Below, in pieces: positions 53,515-62,409 of a stretch of DNA of 64,000 nucleotides. The DNA is from Scatosoma sp048465415 (GTDB lineage: Bacteria; Bacillota; Clostridia; Christensenellales; Borkfalkiaceae), in assembly GCA_048465415.1 (NCBI GenBank), contig DBFWLO010000006.1, positions 1 to 64,000 of the forward strand, in the 5' to 3' direction. Each line of letters starts with the position of its first letter. The first letter of the stretch is position 1. Made by a program: the position numbers and the translations under genes. Below the pieces are notes generated by a model. That model ran no database searches. It worked only from the letters and a program-made list of their open reading frames with translations, and had not been told where the DNA came from.

Positions 53515-53841
53515 TTATTTTTTATTTTTGAGAAATTCCATAAACCGAATGACGTCGTCGATATCCTCCTGCGTGAGGCCTTTAAGCCCTTCGGAAAACG
53601 CGACAGGCAGGGATTTGTAGGCGTCGGGAATGTGCAGCGAGGGCGTTTTGGTTTCGTCGTTGCCTAAAAGATAGTCGACAGACACTCCGAAAAAGTCGGC
53701 GAGTTTTTTAAGCGTCTCGCTGTCCGGTTCGAACTTTCCCTGTTCCCAATAACTGTACGTACTGGTGGCGACCTCGAATTTTTCCGCAACGTCCTTTTGC
53801 AGAAGTCCTTTCTCCTTGCGCAGCTCTTTCAAACGTGTCAT
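53515..53841 (-). CDS. XRE-family repressor (ImmR-like)
   Basis: 108 residues. The Cro/C1 HTH spans about 3-60 (LRKEKGLLQKDVAEKFEVATSTYSYWEQG), then a linker and a C-terminal helix (DIDDVIRFMEFLKNKK). It is the likely substrate of the ImmA-like peptidase downstream. No other phage or conjugative genes lie nearby. The divergent promoter of glycan system 2 begins 130 bp away. Confidence 0.92.
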   Translation of the reverse strand: MTRLKELRKEKGLLQKDVAEKFEVATSTYSYWEQGKFEPDSETLKKLADFFGVSVDYLLGNDETKTPSLHIPDAYKSLPVAFSEGLKGLTQEDIDDVIRFMEFLKNKK

Positions 53842-53969
53842 TTCTTTTTTGCTCCCGTTTTTGTGATCATTATATCATATCCTTGAAAAAACTTCAAGAG
53901 AAATTCAATAAAATTGATGTATGATTGATATATGACCGAAAAAAAGTAAAAAAATTTTGGAAAAGGGTA

Positions 53970-53998
53970 TTGACAAGGTATTCCTTTTATGCTATACT
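53970..53998 (+). promoter_or_regulatory. Promoter of glycan system 2
   Basis: TTGACA, 17 bp, TATACT. The expected +1 is about 54005, just before operator 1. Confidence 0.85.
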
Positions 53999-54012
53999 AA
54001 AATCGAAAATAA

Positions 54013-54030
54013 TTGCGACACGTGTCGCAA
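54013..54030. promoter_or_regulatory. LacI-type operator 1
   Basis: TTGCGACACGTGTCGCAA is an 18-bp perfect palindrome with a central CG, as LacI-family proteins require. It starts 8 bp after the predicted transcription start, a repressing position. Confidence 0.8.
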
Positions 54031-54089
54031 CACTGGACCGAGAGACTCGCTTTTCCGGGAAACAATAAAATATAAGTTCAATCGCGAAG

Positions 54090-54127
54090 GCAATTTTTAG
54101 ACTGGATCGAAAAAATTGCTTTTCTTT
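54090..54127 (+). terminator. Attenuator-like terminator in the leader
   Basis: GCAATTTTT (54090-54098) / AAAAATTGC (54111-54119), 9 bp, followed by TTTTCTTT. It lies about 85 nt into the transcript and 90 nt before the first gene, so it could stop transcription early. Confidence 0.6.
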
Positions 54128-54132
54128 GGGAG

Positions 54133-54156
54133 GTATTGCGACACGTGTCGCAATAC
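54133..54156. promoter_or_regulatory. LacI-type operator 2
   Basis: The same 18-bp palindrome extended to 24 perfect bp, 123 bp (centre to centre) after operator 1. Two identical operators at about 12 helical turns allow DNA looping by a tetrameric repressor. No LacI gene is in the window. Confidence 0.8.
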
Positions 54157-54215
54157 GTAAAGCGGATTTTGGCGGAAACGCTGAAAATATCAAAATATAG
54201 ATAGGAGGAAGTTTT

Positions 54216-55562
54216 ATGAGAAAGCTGTTGGTGGCATGTCTGGCGGGAGCGATGGCGATAGGCTGTGCGTGGGCGGGTGTTCCCGCCGCGCCGGAAGCGT
54301 CCGCGGAGGGCGGAACGTCGCAGGAAAAGGTTTTGGACGATTTTAAAGACGCCGAAAATCTGTTCGTGGATACGGTGGGGCTTTTGGATACATATTCGGT
54401 AGACTCGGTCACACAGCGTCCTTTCCCTTCCGATTGGGGCCTCAAATTCACCGCGTTGGACGGTTATTACGCGAGGGTGAATAACGATAAGACGGAATCG
54501 ACCACTTCCGGCTCGCATACCGTTTCTTATCTGCCGACGAAGAAGGACGTTTCCGAAGTGACTTCATACGCCGTCTCCGCGGAGATCGAGATCGGAGCGC
54601 GCGCGGACTGGGGCGGGCTCGGCGTCGCGTTCGGCGAGACGGAGGCCGGCGCGCCGATGGGTGTGTGGTACGGCGTAGATGCCAAGACCTTATATCTGGC
54701 GCACAGCGACAACGAATTTGCGGGTACGTTCGGCGAAGCGGAGGCGGTCAGCCTCGCGGTGGGAGACACCTTGAAGCTGGCGGTGGTCGTCGACGGTCAT
54801 AAAGTGAGCGTCTACGTCGACGGAACGAAGGTCGGCGATACCGTCTCTTTGGACGAAAAACTGAATTTTACGCCCGCACTCGGCGCGGAAGTAAAGCAGT
54901 ATTTCCATAAGTATAAGAATTTCTCGTTCAGGACGCTGGCGACCGCTCTGCCCGCCGCTTCGTATACGATCACGTGTATTTCCGGCGCGGTGGAGATCGG
55001 TACGATGGAATATACGTACGGTACGGCCAAGACGCTCGATCCGATCGCGCGCAAGGGCTATAAATTTATGGGCTGGCACTTGCTGCCCGCACTTAACGAC
55101 GAGGTTGTGACGAGCATCGGCGCGCAGTACGGCGGCGACCTTACCCTCTATTGCGAATATACGATGGAGAAATATTCGATCACCTATTACGACGGGGAGA
55201 ACAAGCTCGAAGATAACGCCAAACTGACTTATTCCTTCACGTTCAAAGACTACGTGTCCCTGCCCGCGATCGAGAAAGAGGGATATACCTTCGGCGGCTG
55301 GTATAAATCCGCGGATTTCAGCGGCACTGCGGTGACGGCGATCGAGATGGACACGACGGGGAATCAAGTCTTTTATGCGAAGTATACGCCGATCGGCGGC
55401 GGTTCGGACAGCGCAAGCACGGGTTCCGAAAAGACTTCGGAAGGAAAATCGGGCTGTAAGAACAGCGGCTGTTCCTCCTTTATGGGAATGTCGGCGGGAC
55501 TCGTTTCCCTCCTGGCGCTCGGCGGCGCGGCGATCATAGTTCTTTCGAGAAAAAAGTCTTAA
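54216..55562 (+). CDS. Surface lectin-like protein with InlB-type repeats and C-terminal membrane anchor
   Basis: 448 residues. The signal peptide cleaves near ASA (31). A ConA/LamG-like sandwich covers about 45-250 (ADWGGLGVAFGE). Two InlB B-repeats follow (each ending GYKFMGWH or GYTFGGWYKS, about 245-395). A Ser/Gly-rich linker, CKNSGCSSF and a membrane helix (about 420-443) with the RKKS tail anchor the protein. No LPXTG is seen. It is the first gene of the regulated operon with TAGGAGGAAG as ribosome site, and probably presents glycan-binding domains. Confidence 0.8.
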   Translation: MRKLLVACLAGAMAIGCAWAGVPAAPEASAEGGTSQEKVLDDFKDAENLFVDTVGLLDTYSVDSVTQRPFPSDWGLKFTALDGYYARVNNDKTESTTSGSHTVSYLPTKKDVSEVTSYAVSAEIEIGARADWGGLGVAFGETEAGAPMGVWYGVDAKTLYLAHSDNEFAGTFGEAEAVSLAVGDTLKLAVVVDGHKVSVYVDGTKVGDTVSLDEKLNFTPALGAEVKQYFHKYKNFSFRTLATALPAASYTITCISGAVEIGTMEYTYGTAKTLDPIARKGYKFMGWHLLPALNDEVVTSIGAQYGGDLTLYCEYTMEKYSITYYDGENKLEDNAKLTYSFTFKDYVSLPAIEKEGYTFGGWYKSADFSGTAVTAIEMDTTGNQVFYAKYTPIGGGSDSASTGSEKTSEGKSGCKNSGCSSFMGMSAGLVSLLALGGAAIIVLSRKKS

Positions 55563-55572
55563 AAAAGGAAAC

Positions 55573-55610
55573 CCGGAAGAACGGCAAAAAACACAAGTCC
55601 GTTCTTTCGG
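55573..55610 (+). repeat. Leader hairpin before the GH28-like gene
   Basis: CCGGAAGAACGG/CCGTTCTTTCGG, 12 bp with one G:T, ending just before the ribosome site GGGGGA. No T-run, so it may stabilise or mask the start rather than terminate. Confidence 0.5.
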
Positions 55611-55625
55611 AACCGGGGGATTTTC

Positions 55626-57641
55626 ATGAAAAAAATATTTCTTTCATTAGGTTTGTGTATATGTCTGGGGTTGGGAATGTTGATGACGGGGTGTAACGAT
55701 AAAACGCCGGACGACAGTTCCGGCGGCGCGGGAGGGCTCGATCCCATCGCCGCGACCGTAGAAACTTGGAGCGCGCCGGAGGCATTCGGCAGGAACGATA
55801 CTTATAAAGTGGAGGTCTCCGCCGACGGCGATACATGGGAAGAGCTGGAAGTCTACAACGTCAAAAACGGTCATCAAAAGGGCGATCCGCTCATCAATCT
55901 CGGCGGCGCCACTTATTTCGGCGAGCCGTATATCGCTTCCCTTGTCACTTTCGATTTTACCGGTACGGTCGGGATCCGCGTGACCGGCAACAAAACGGAG
56001 ATCGAAGAGGGCGGATACGTTCTCAGCCCCGCTTCCTATGAAATGAAGAGCGTGCAGGAAGGCGGCACCGTCACTTTCACGCTGACGCAGAACGCCGAGT
56101 CTCCGAGGAAGGTGGTGTTTCGGCCGACGGGGAACTGGGAAACGGAATGTTTGCAGATCATGACCAACGTTCCCGAAAAGACGTATAAAGAAGATCCGGC
56201 GGCGGCAAACGTCTACGTCGTGGAAGCGGGGGACAGGATACCTCTCAGCCTGCCGGAAGGCAAGGATACGTACTATTTCAAAAAGGGAATTCATACCCTG
56301 CCGGGCGGCTATTGGGTGGATCTCGACCTCGGTAAAACGGAGAGTGTGAAATCTTTCGATCTGATGACGCCGTCGTTGCAGGCGTTCATTCAGCCGGGCG
56401 GCGTATGCTTCGAGATACAGGCCCGGAATACGGAAACGGAAGAGTTTGCGACCGTCTATAAATCGGTCGGGGAGGACGCGGAAAATAATTTCAATCTCGA
56501 AGGCGTCGCGCTGGACGCGACGGCGAGATATTTCCGGCTGATTCTGCACGGCAACTTCAACTGGACGCCGCTGGGCGACTATCGGTACGTCCATACGGCG
56601 AACATCAAGGAATTCCGGCTCTATAACGAGATCGGAGACAACGTGGCGCTGCATAAAGCGGTCGACGGCGCTGGCGCCAACTACGCGGCGGTGACGGACG
56701 GCGTCGAAGGAGAATCGTACGGCCATAAATATGCGGGCGAAACGTTCAGCGCGCGGAGCGGCTATACCTACTATCTCGAAAAAGGCGCGGTTGTAGAAGG
56801 CGCGTTCATCGGGGAGAACGCCGAGGGCGTGACGATCAGCGGCCGGGGGATTCTGGACGGAAGCAAGCTCGAATCTACGCACGAGCTCTCGGAGGGACGC
56901 AACGGTTCCATTCATTTCGAGTATTGTAAAGACGTGGTCGTGGAGGGTATCACGATCATGCACGCGCCGATGTGGATGCTGGTCGTCAATTACAGCCAAA
57001 ACGTGCTCGTGAGCGGCGTCAATCTGTTCGGTTACTGCACGAACGCGGACGGGATCCATTTCAGCGCTTCGACGAACGCGGTGGCGACCGGCTGCTTTAT
57101 CCGCACCACCGACGACCTGTTCGTCGCCTATCATTACGGGGACGCGAATCACCTCGTCTTCCAAAACAGCGTGCTTTGGAGCGACGGCGGCAGGGTATTG
57201 CTCCTGGGGCTCGCGAATACGGGAAATATCCGGGACGTAACGCTTAAAAACTGCGACGTTATCACTTATCAGAACGTCTGGAACTTAACGGATGCGGGCG
57301 GTTTTGCGCAGATCATAGCGACGGGCGGAAAGAAGATCTCGGACGTCACGATCGAGGACGTGCGCATCGACGAGGTGCGTTTCCCGGTCATCGCGCAGTT
57401 CTTGCAGATCCGCGCCGGGAACGAGGCGTACGGCACCGGCTTCGTCGAAAACGTCACGCTGAAAAACGTATCTTACGCGAGCGAATGTAAGCCCAAATCG
57501 ATCGTTTCCGTGATGGTGCCCGGAGGCTCGGTGAATGGCGTGTCTTTCGCGGGCGTGAGCGTGCACGGCGAGACGGTGACGGCGGAAAATCTGGCGCAGT
57601 ACTTCAATGTGGATAAAGACATCGCGGTTTCTTTTAAATAA
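55626..57641 (+). CDS. GH28/GH49-like beta-helix glycoside hydrolase lipoprotein
   Basis: 671 residues; lipobox MTGC. The N-terminal 345 residues are two beta-sandwich regions (the second F5/8-like, near YWVDLDLGKTESVKSFDLMTP). Residues about 350-670 form a right-handed beta-helix of the pectinase clan: GVTISGRGILDG, then NADG with Asp475 and TTDD with Asp496/Asp497, matching the three catalytic acids of GH28/GH49. Substrate is likely a uronan or dextran-type glycan; the specificity is not shown. It acts at the cell surface upstream of the importer. Confidence 0.78.
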   Translation: MKKIFLSLGLCICLGLGMLMTGCNDKTPDDSSGGAGGLDPIAATVETWSAPEAFGRNDTYKVEVSADGDTWEELEVYNVKNGHQKGDPLINLGGATYFGEPYIASLVTFDFTGTVGIRVTGNKTEIEEGGYVLSPASYEMKSVQEGGTVTFTLTQNAESPRKVVFRPTGNWETECLQIMTNVPEKTYKEDPAAANVYVVEAGDRIPLSLPEGKDTYYFKKGIHTLPGGYWVDLDLGKTESVKSFDLMTPSLQAFIQPGGVCFEIQARNTETEEFATVYKSVGEDAENNFNLEGVALDATARYFRLILHGNFNWTPLGDYRYVHTANIKEFRLYNEIGDNVALHKAVDGAGANYAAVTDGVEGESYGHKYAGETFSARSGYTYYLEKGAVVEGAFIGENAEGVTISGRGILDGSKLESTHELSEGRNGSIHFEYCKDVVVEGITIMHAPMWMLVVNYSQNVLVSGVNLFGYCTNADGIHFSASTNAVATGCFIRTTDDLFVAYHYGDANHLVFQNSVLWSDGGRVLLLGLANTGNIRDVTLKNCDVITYQNVWNLTDAGGFAQIIATGGKKISDVTIEDVRIDEVRFPVIAQFLQIRAGNEAYGTGFVENVTLKNVSYASECKPKSIVSVMVPGGSVNGVSFAGVSVHGETVTAENLAQYFNVDKDIAVSFK

Positions 57642-57658
57642 ACCGTAAGGAGGACAGA

Positions 57659-59053
57659 ATGAAAAAATTATTGGCGGGATTGATGAGCATGGCGCTGCTG
57701 TGCGGCGGCGCGCTGGCGGGCTGCGGGGAACGCACGTCCCTCGGCGGGGAAGTGAGCGGGGAACTGGACTCGGGGACGCAGGTGGAAATCTCTTTCATGC
57801 ACATGTGGAGCGAGCACGCGGCGGTGATGGACAGTATCGTGAAAACCTTTGAAACGGAACATCCGAATATCAAAGTCAATACTTCCGTTACCCCCTACGA
57901 CCAGATCGAACAGGTCTTGCAGGCGGCGTACATCAGCGGCACTCTTCCCAACGTCTACGTATTCTATACGCATTACATGAATCCGCTCGTCTCCGCTTCG
58001 GACGGAGTGATGGCGGGGGCTTTGAACAATCTCCACGACGAGATCGTCTCCGAGTTCATTCAGCCGGACGCCTGGGAAATGGGCAGGATCAAGGGCACTT
58101 ACTATTCCGTGCCCTTCCGCGCGACCGGCGAAATGATCTTTTATAATAAGACTCTCTTCGGCGAACAGGGCTGGGAAGCGCCCGAAACTTTTCAGGAATT
58201 TGAAAAACTCCTCGACGACATTCACTCTGGCGGCAAGTACGTGCCTTTGGCGGCGGGCGGGAAAGAGGATCAGATCGTCTATCTACTCAACGCCATGAGC
58301 CTGTTTTCGAGCGTACTCGACGGCTCCGTAGACGAGCCGGGCTATCAGGTGGGACGCCTCGAACCCGATCCCGACGACGAAACGGGCGTGAAGATCTACG
58401 AAAAAGTGAAAGGCTGGTGCGACAAGGCCTATTTCGGCAAGGGCGCAATGGCCGTCTCCAAAACGGGCGCAATCAAAGAATTCACTTCGAGATCGGCGGC
58501 GATGGTCTTCGCCAACGTCAACAACATCGGCGACATCACTTCCCTCATGCCGGGCGACGAGATCGGCGCGTTCGCCATTCCCGCGCCCGAAGCCATCGCG
58601 GACGAGGTCAAATACGTGTTCGGCGGCTACGACGGACTCTCCTATAACCCCGGCGCCGGCGAGGACGAAAGAAGGGCGTCTTTGATGCTCATCAAATACC
58701 TGGTAAGCGGCGAAGTGCAGCAGATCCTCGCCGACAGGACGCAGTCGATCATCGTCAATAAGGACGTGACCTATCATGATCCCACCTATCTCGCCTTTGC
58801 GGAGGAACTGAAATACGTGGGCGCTTACGCGAGCTCGATCGACTATATGACGGGCACTCATTCCGCGGGCAATAACTCGATCATGACGAAATATCTTTCC
58901 GGCACTTCGGGACAGAGCGCGAAACAGATCATTCAGCTCATCAATAACAACGTTTACGCCGATATGCAGGATCCGCTCCTCAACGATCCCGTCGTGGAGT
59001 GGTACCCCCGTCAAAATCCCCGAAAGGATTATGACAAGAGCTGGCTGGACTGA
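57659..59053 (+). CDS. Extracellular sugar-binding lipoprotein of ABC importer 2
   Basis: 464 residues, lipobox LAGC. Typical SBP family 1: VEISFMHMWSEHAAVMDSIVKTFE at the start, YSVPFRATGEMIFYNKTLF in the middle, and a C-terminal LNDPVVEWYPRQNP. AAGGAGGACAG precedes the ATG. The two permease genes follow. Confidence 0.93.
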   Translation: MKKLLAGLMSMALLCGGALAGCGERTSLGGEVSGELDSGTQVEISFMHMWSEHAAVMDSIVKTFETEHPNIKVNTSVTPYDQIEQVLQAAYISGTLPNVYVFYTHYMNPLVSASDGVMAGALNNLHDEIVSEFIQPDAWEMGRIKGTYYSVPFRATGEMIFYNKTLFGEQGWEAPETFQEFEKLLDDIHSGGKYVPLAAGGKEDQIVYLLNAMSLFSSVLDGSVDEPGYQVGRLEPDPDDETGVKIYEKVKGWCDKAYFGKGAMAVSKTGAIKEFTSRSAAMVFANVNNIGDITSLMPGDEIGAFAIPAPEAIADEVKYVFGGYDGLSYNPGAGEDERRASLMLIKYLVSGEVQQILADRTQSIIVNKDVTYHDPTYLAFAEELKYVGAYASSIDYMTGTHSAGNNSIMTKYLSGTSGQSAKQIIQLINNNVYADMQDPLLNDPVVEWYPRQNPRKDYDKSWLD

Positions 59054-59072
59054 TCATAAGGATAGATAAATT

Positions 59073-59981
59073 ATGTTTGGTACGAAATCCATACAACGAA
59101 AAGCGAATATAGTGGGCTGGGCGCTGATGATCCCCACGATCGTCGGAATTTTGATGTTCATCGTCTATCCGGTGGTCTTTTCTCTGATCCTCAGCTTTAC
59201 GAATTGGAAATTCGTGTTCGTAAACGTGAAATTCACCGGCCTGGACAATTATAAGTGGCTCTTCAGCGGCGCCGGAAAGCAATTCTGGGTGTCCACCTGG
59301 ACGAGTATCTTATTCACCTTCGTCTCGACGGCGATCCAGACCTTTTTGGGCTTTCTGCTCGCTTATGTGCTTTTCAATATGGGGCGCACGGCGCAGGGTT
59401 TTTACAAAGTCCTCCTGTATGTGCCCGTGCTTCTGCCCGCGGCCGTCGTGAGCGTCATGTGGACGTTTATTTTCGAGCCCAACGTGGGGCTTATCGACGT
59501 GCTCTTGACCAACCTGGGCTTTACCGATCTTCCCCTGTGGCTGGTGGACGACAAGATCGCGCTCGGGACGGTCATTTTCGTCAATACCTGGCGGTACATA
59601 GGCGTGACGATGATCATTTATTTCATCGCCATGAACGCGATTACGAAAGACATCATCGAAAGCGCGACGATCGACGGCGCGAGTAAGGCGAAGATCCTTT
59701 GGAAGATCATTCTGCCCTTGACGTGGAGCTCGACTTCCACAAACCTGCTGCTTTCGGTGATGGGCGGACTCAAATCTTTCGACCTCTTTTATCTGTTCAC
59801 CAACGGCACGGGGGATCACGGGCTGTACGTGGTGGGGCTGTATATCTGGCGCACGGCGTATAAATTCAAGACGTTCTGCCGCGCGGTGACGATGTCGATC
59901 GTCCTGTCGCTGATCATCGCCGCGATCAGTCTGTCGATGAACGCGATGCTCGGAAAAGCGGAGGATAAGATCAATGATTGA
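59073..59981 (+). CDS. ABC sugar permease 2a (MalF type)
   Basis: 302 residues, six helices, EAA loop IIESATIDGASKAKILWKIILP. It starts 20 bp after the SBP and overlaps the next permease by 8 bp. Confidence 0.92.
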   Translation: MFGTKSIQRKANIVGWALMIPTIVGILMFIVYPVVFSLILSFTNWKFVFVNVKFTGLDNYKWLFSGAGKQFWVSTWTSILFTFVSTAIQTFLGFLLAYVLFNMGRTAQGFYKVLLYVPVLLPAAVVSVMWTFIFEPNVGLIDVLLTNLGFTDLPLWLVDDKIALGTVIFVNTWRYIGVTMIIYFIAMNAITKDIIESATIDGASKAKILWKIILPLTWSSTSTNLLLSVMGGLKSFDLFYLFTNGTGDHGLYVVGLYIWRTAYKFKTFCRAVTMSIVLSLIIAAISLSMNAMLGKAEDKIND

Positions 59982-60870
59982 AAAAACAGGGGATCCGTCG
60001 GTGATGACTTTACAGGGACCGGGAAAGAACGCCAGAGGCAAGGCGGCGAAAAAACTCCTTGCGACGGCGGCGCTTTGGGCGGTGATGCTGCTGGCGACGG
60101 CGCTCGTCATCTATCCGCTCCTGTTCGTGGTGGCGACTTCTTTCAAGACGTACGCGGAATTTTTGGAAAGTCCTTTTTCCGTCTCCTTCGCCCACCCCGA
60201 GAATTACGCGAAAGCGTGGTTCGACGGACATTTCTCCACTTACTTTTTAAATTCGGTGTGGGTGACGGGCGCGACGGTGCTTTCCAAAGTCGTGATGAGC
60301 GCCGTCGTCGCGTATTGTATCGGCGTGCTTAAATTCAAGGGCTATAAAATCATCATGGTGATCGTCATTTCGACGATGTTCTTTACGGGCGAGATCACGG
60401 CCATTCCCACCTTTTTGATGATCAAGGAGTTCAATATGCTGGACACGATTTGGGCGCTGATCGTGCCGGGGATCCTTTCTCCGGCGGGACTGGGCGCGCT
60501 TCTGGGCACCGCTTACGCGAAAAAGATACCTCAGGAACTGCACGAAGCGGCGCTTCTCGACGGCGCGGGACTGATCGGGATCTTCTGGCACATCGATTTC
60601 CGGCTGATGACGCCGATGATGACGCTGGTGGCGGTGCAGACGTTCACGGCCTCTTGGAGCGATTTCTTCTGGCCGTTGATCACGATCACGACCAACGAAG
60701 CGGCGAAAACGCTGCCTTTGGGACTCATCAACTTCCAATCTCAGAACAACTCGAATTACGGCGTTCTCTCGGCGGGGCTTTGTATTCTCACCGTGCCCGT
60801 CGTCGCGCTGTACGCCTTCTTGTCCAAATACTTTATCGAGGGCGTGGCTGCGGGAGCCGTAAAAGGCTGA
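59974..60870 (+). CDS. ABC sugar permease 2b (MalG type)
   Basis: 298 residues, six helices, EAA-like loop LHEAALLDGAGLIGIFWHIDF. It overlaps the first permease by 8 bp. As in system 1, the ATPase gene is absent. Confidence 0.92.
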   Translation: MIEKTGDPSVMTLQGPGKNARGKAAKKLLATAALWAVMLLATALVIYPLLFVVATSFKTYAEFLESPFSVSFAHPENYAKAWFDGHFSTYFLNSVWVTGATVLSKVVMSAVVAYCIGVLKFKGYKIIMVIVISTMFFTGEITAIPTFLMIKEFNMLDTIWALIVPGILSPAGLGALLGTAYAKKIPQELHEAALLDGAGLIGIFWHIDFRLMTPMMTLVAVQTFTASWSDFFWPLITITTNEAAKTLPLGLINFQSQNNSNYGVLSAGLCILTVPVVALYAFLSKYFIEGVAAGAVKG

Positions 60871-60903
60871 AAACTATAAAGAAAGGTAGATTAGGGTAGA
60901 TTT

Positions 60904-62409
60904 ATGATTAAAAGCGAACAAGACATCAGGAACAAGGTGCTGGGCTGCTGGTACGGCAAGAACATCGGCGGCACGCTCGGCGCGCCGTTTGAATGGAAAC
61001 GGCAGCTCAACGACGTAAAAGGCTATACGCAGAAACTCGAAGGCAAAGCCGCGCCCAACGACGACCTCGATATTCAGCTCCTTTGGCTGATCGCGGCGGA
61101 GGAACACAAACTTCATCTGACGACGCGCGACCTCGCTTACTATTTCGGCATTTTCGTCACGCCGCACTGGGCGGAATACGGAAACGCGAAGGCGAACATG
61201 AAGCTCGGCATCGAATCCCCGCAGTCGGGACTGGAAAACAACGAGTATAAACACAGCTGCGGCAGCTATATCCGCAGCGAGATCTGGGCTTGTATCGCGG
61301 CGGGCGCGCCCGATCTGGCTGTGAAGTATATGCTGGCGGATTCCTCGATCGACCACGGCGGCAACAGCGAAGGGACGTACGCGGCGGTGATGACCGCGGC
61401 GATGGAGTCGGCGGCGTTCGTGGAAGGGGACGTGAAAAAACTTATCGGGATCGGTCTCAGCTATATTCCCGAGGACTGCGGAATCGCTCAGGTGACGCGG
61501 CTCGTTCTGCACTGCTACGACGAGCATAAGACCTACATAGAAACGCGCGACGAAATTTTAAGACAGTTCCGCGGCGCGCCGTTCAGTTACGACGACGGAC
61601 GCGGGATCGTCGTGCTCTGTTCCGAGCGCGATAAAAAACTCGGTTTTGCGGACGGCGTAAAGGGCTACGACGTCGTCGATAATTTCGGCATCATCATTCT
61701 GGGGCTTCTTTACGGAGAGGGCGATTTCAGCAGAACCCTCTGCTATGCCGTCAACTGCGGCGAGGACACGGACTGCACGGCGGCGACGCTCGGCTCGCTT
61801 TTGGGGATCGTTTACGGCTTTGCAAAGATCCCCGAGGAATGGATCCGGCCCATCGGCTCGGCGATCACGACGCTCTGTCTCAACCACGGCGAGATCGAAG
61901 GCATGGTGCCGAAAACGGTCGAGGAGCTGTGCGAGCGCACGATGCGGCTCTTAAAGATGAGCGACGCCTTGAATAATCTCAATCTCGGCTCCGACGCGGG
62001 CGGGGAGGCGCTCTTCTGCCCGCCCGCTTTGCGCGAAAAGATGTACGCGGACGCGGACGGAGCCGTTTACGATTTCAAATTTTTCACGGTCACCGTCTTT
62101 TATCCCGAGGGACAATACCTCAAAGAAGGCCGCGGCCGGGTGCGGATCAAGATCGAAAATAAATTCCGCGTTTCGGAAAACCTCTCCTTCCGCTGGTATC
62201 CGGAAGAAGGCTTTCAAACGGACGACAAGACGGGGCTTTTTTACCTCGCCCGCAACACTTACGGCGAGTCCGTAAAAGAACTTGCTTTCGAGTTTCGCGC
62301 GGAAAGCGAACCCGGGCTTCGCAACCGTTTCGTCTTCGAACTCTGCGTGGAGGGCAGGGCCTCGGCGATGACCGTTCCCGTGTCGTTTTTGAAGGGGACT
62401 GAGCAATGA
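60904..62409 (+). CDS. ADP-ribosylglycohydrolase-fold protein with C-terminal beta domain
   Basis: 501 residues, no signal. Metal-binding motifs of the DraG family: PNDDLD with Asp53/Asp54, and NCGEDTDCTAATLGSLLG with Asp288 and Asp290. Residues about 370-501 are an added beta-rich domain (FTVTVFYPEGQYLKEGRGRVRIKIENKF). In this operon, between sugar permeases and a GH65 phosphorylase, the protein is more likely to act on a glycoside or nucleotide-sugar than on ADP-ribosylated protein (inference). Its stop overlaps the GH65 start (ATGA). Confidence 0.85.
   Translation: MIKSEQDIRNKVLGCWYGKNIGGTLGAPFEWKRQLNDVKGYTQKLEGKAAPNDDLDIQLLWLIAAEEHKLHLTTRDLAYYFGIFVTPHWAEYGNAKANMKLGIESPQSGLENNEYKHSCGSYIRSEIWACIAAGAPDLAVKYMLADSSIDHGGNSEGTYAAVMTAAMESAAFVEGDVKKLIGIGLSYIPEDCGIAQVTRLVLHCYDEHKTYIETRDEILRQFRGAPFSYDDGRGIVVLCSERDKKLGFADGVKGYDVVDNFGIIILGLLYGEGDFSRTLCYAVNCGEDTDCTAATLGSLLGIVYGFAKIPEEWIRPIGSAITTLCLNHGEIEGMVPKTVEELCERTMRLLKMSDALNNLNLGSDAGGEALFCPPALREKMYADADGAVYDFKFFTVTVFYPEGQYLKEGRGRVRIKIENKFRVSENLSFRWYPEEGFQTDDKTGLFYLARNTYGESVKELAFEFRAESEPGLRNRFVFELCVEGRASAMTVPVSFLKGTEQ

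Noticed and set aside
55647..57164. 505-aa open frame on the minus strand
   Set aside because: Antisense shadow of the GH28-like gene.
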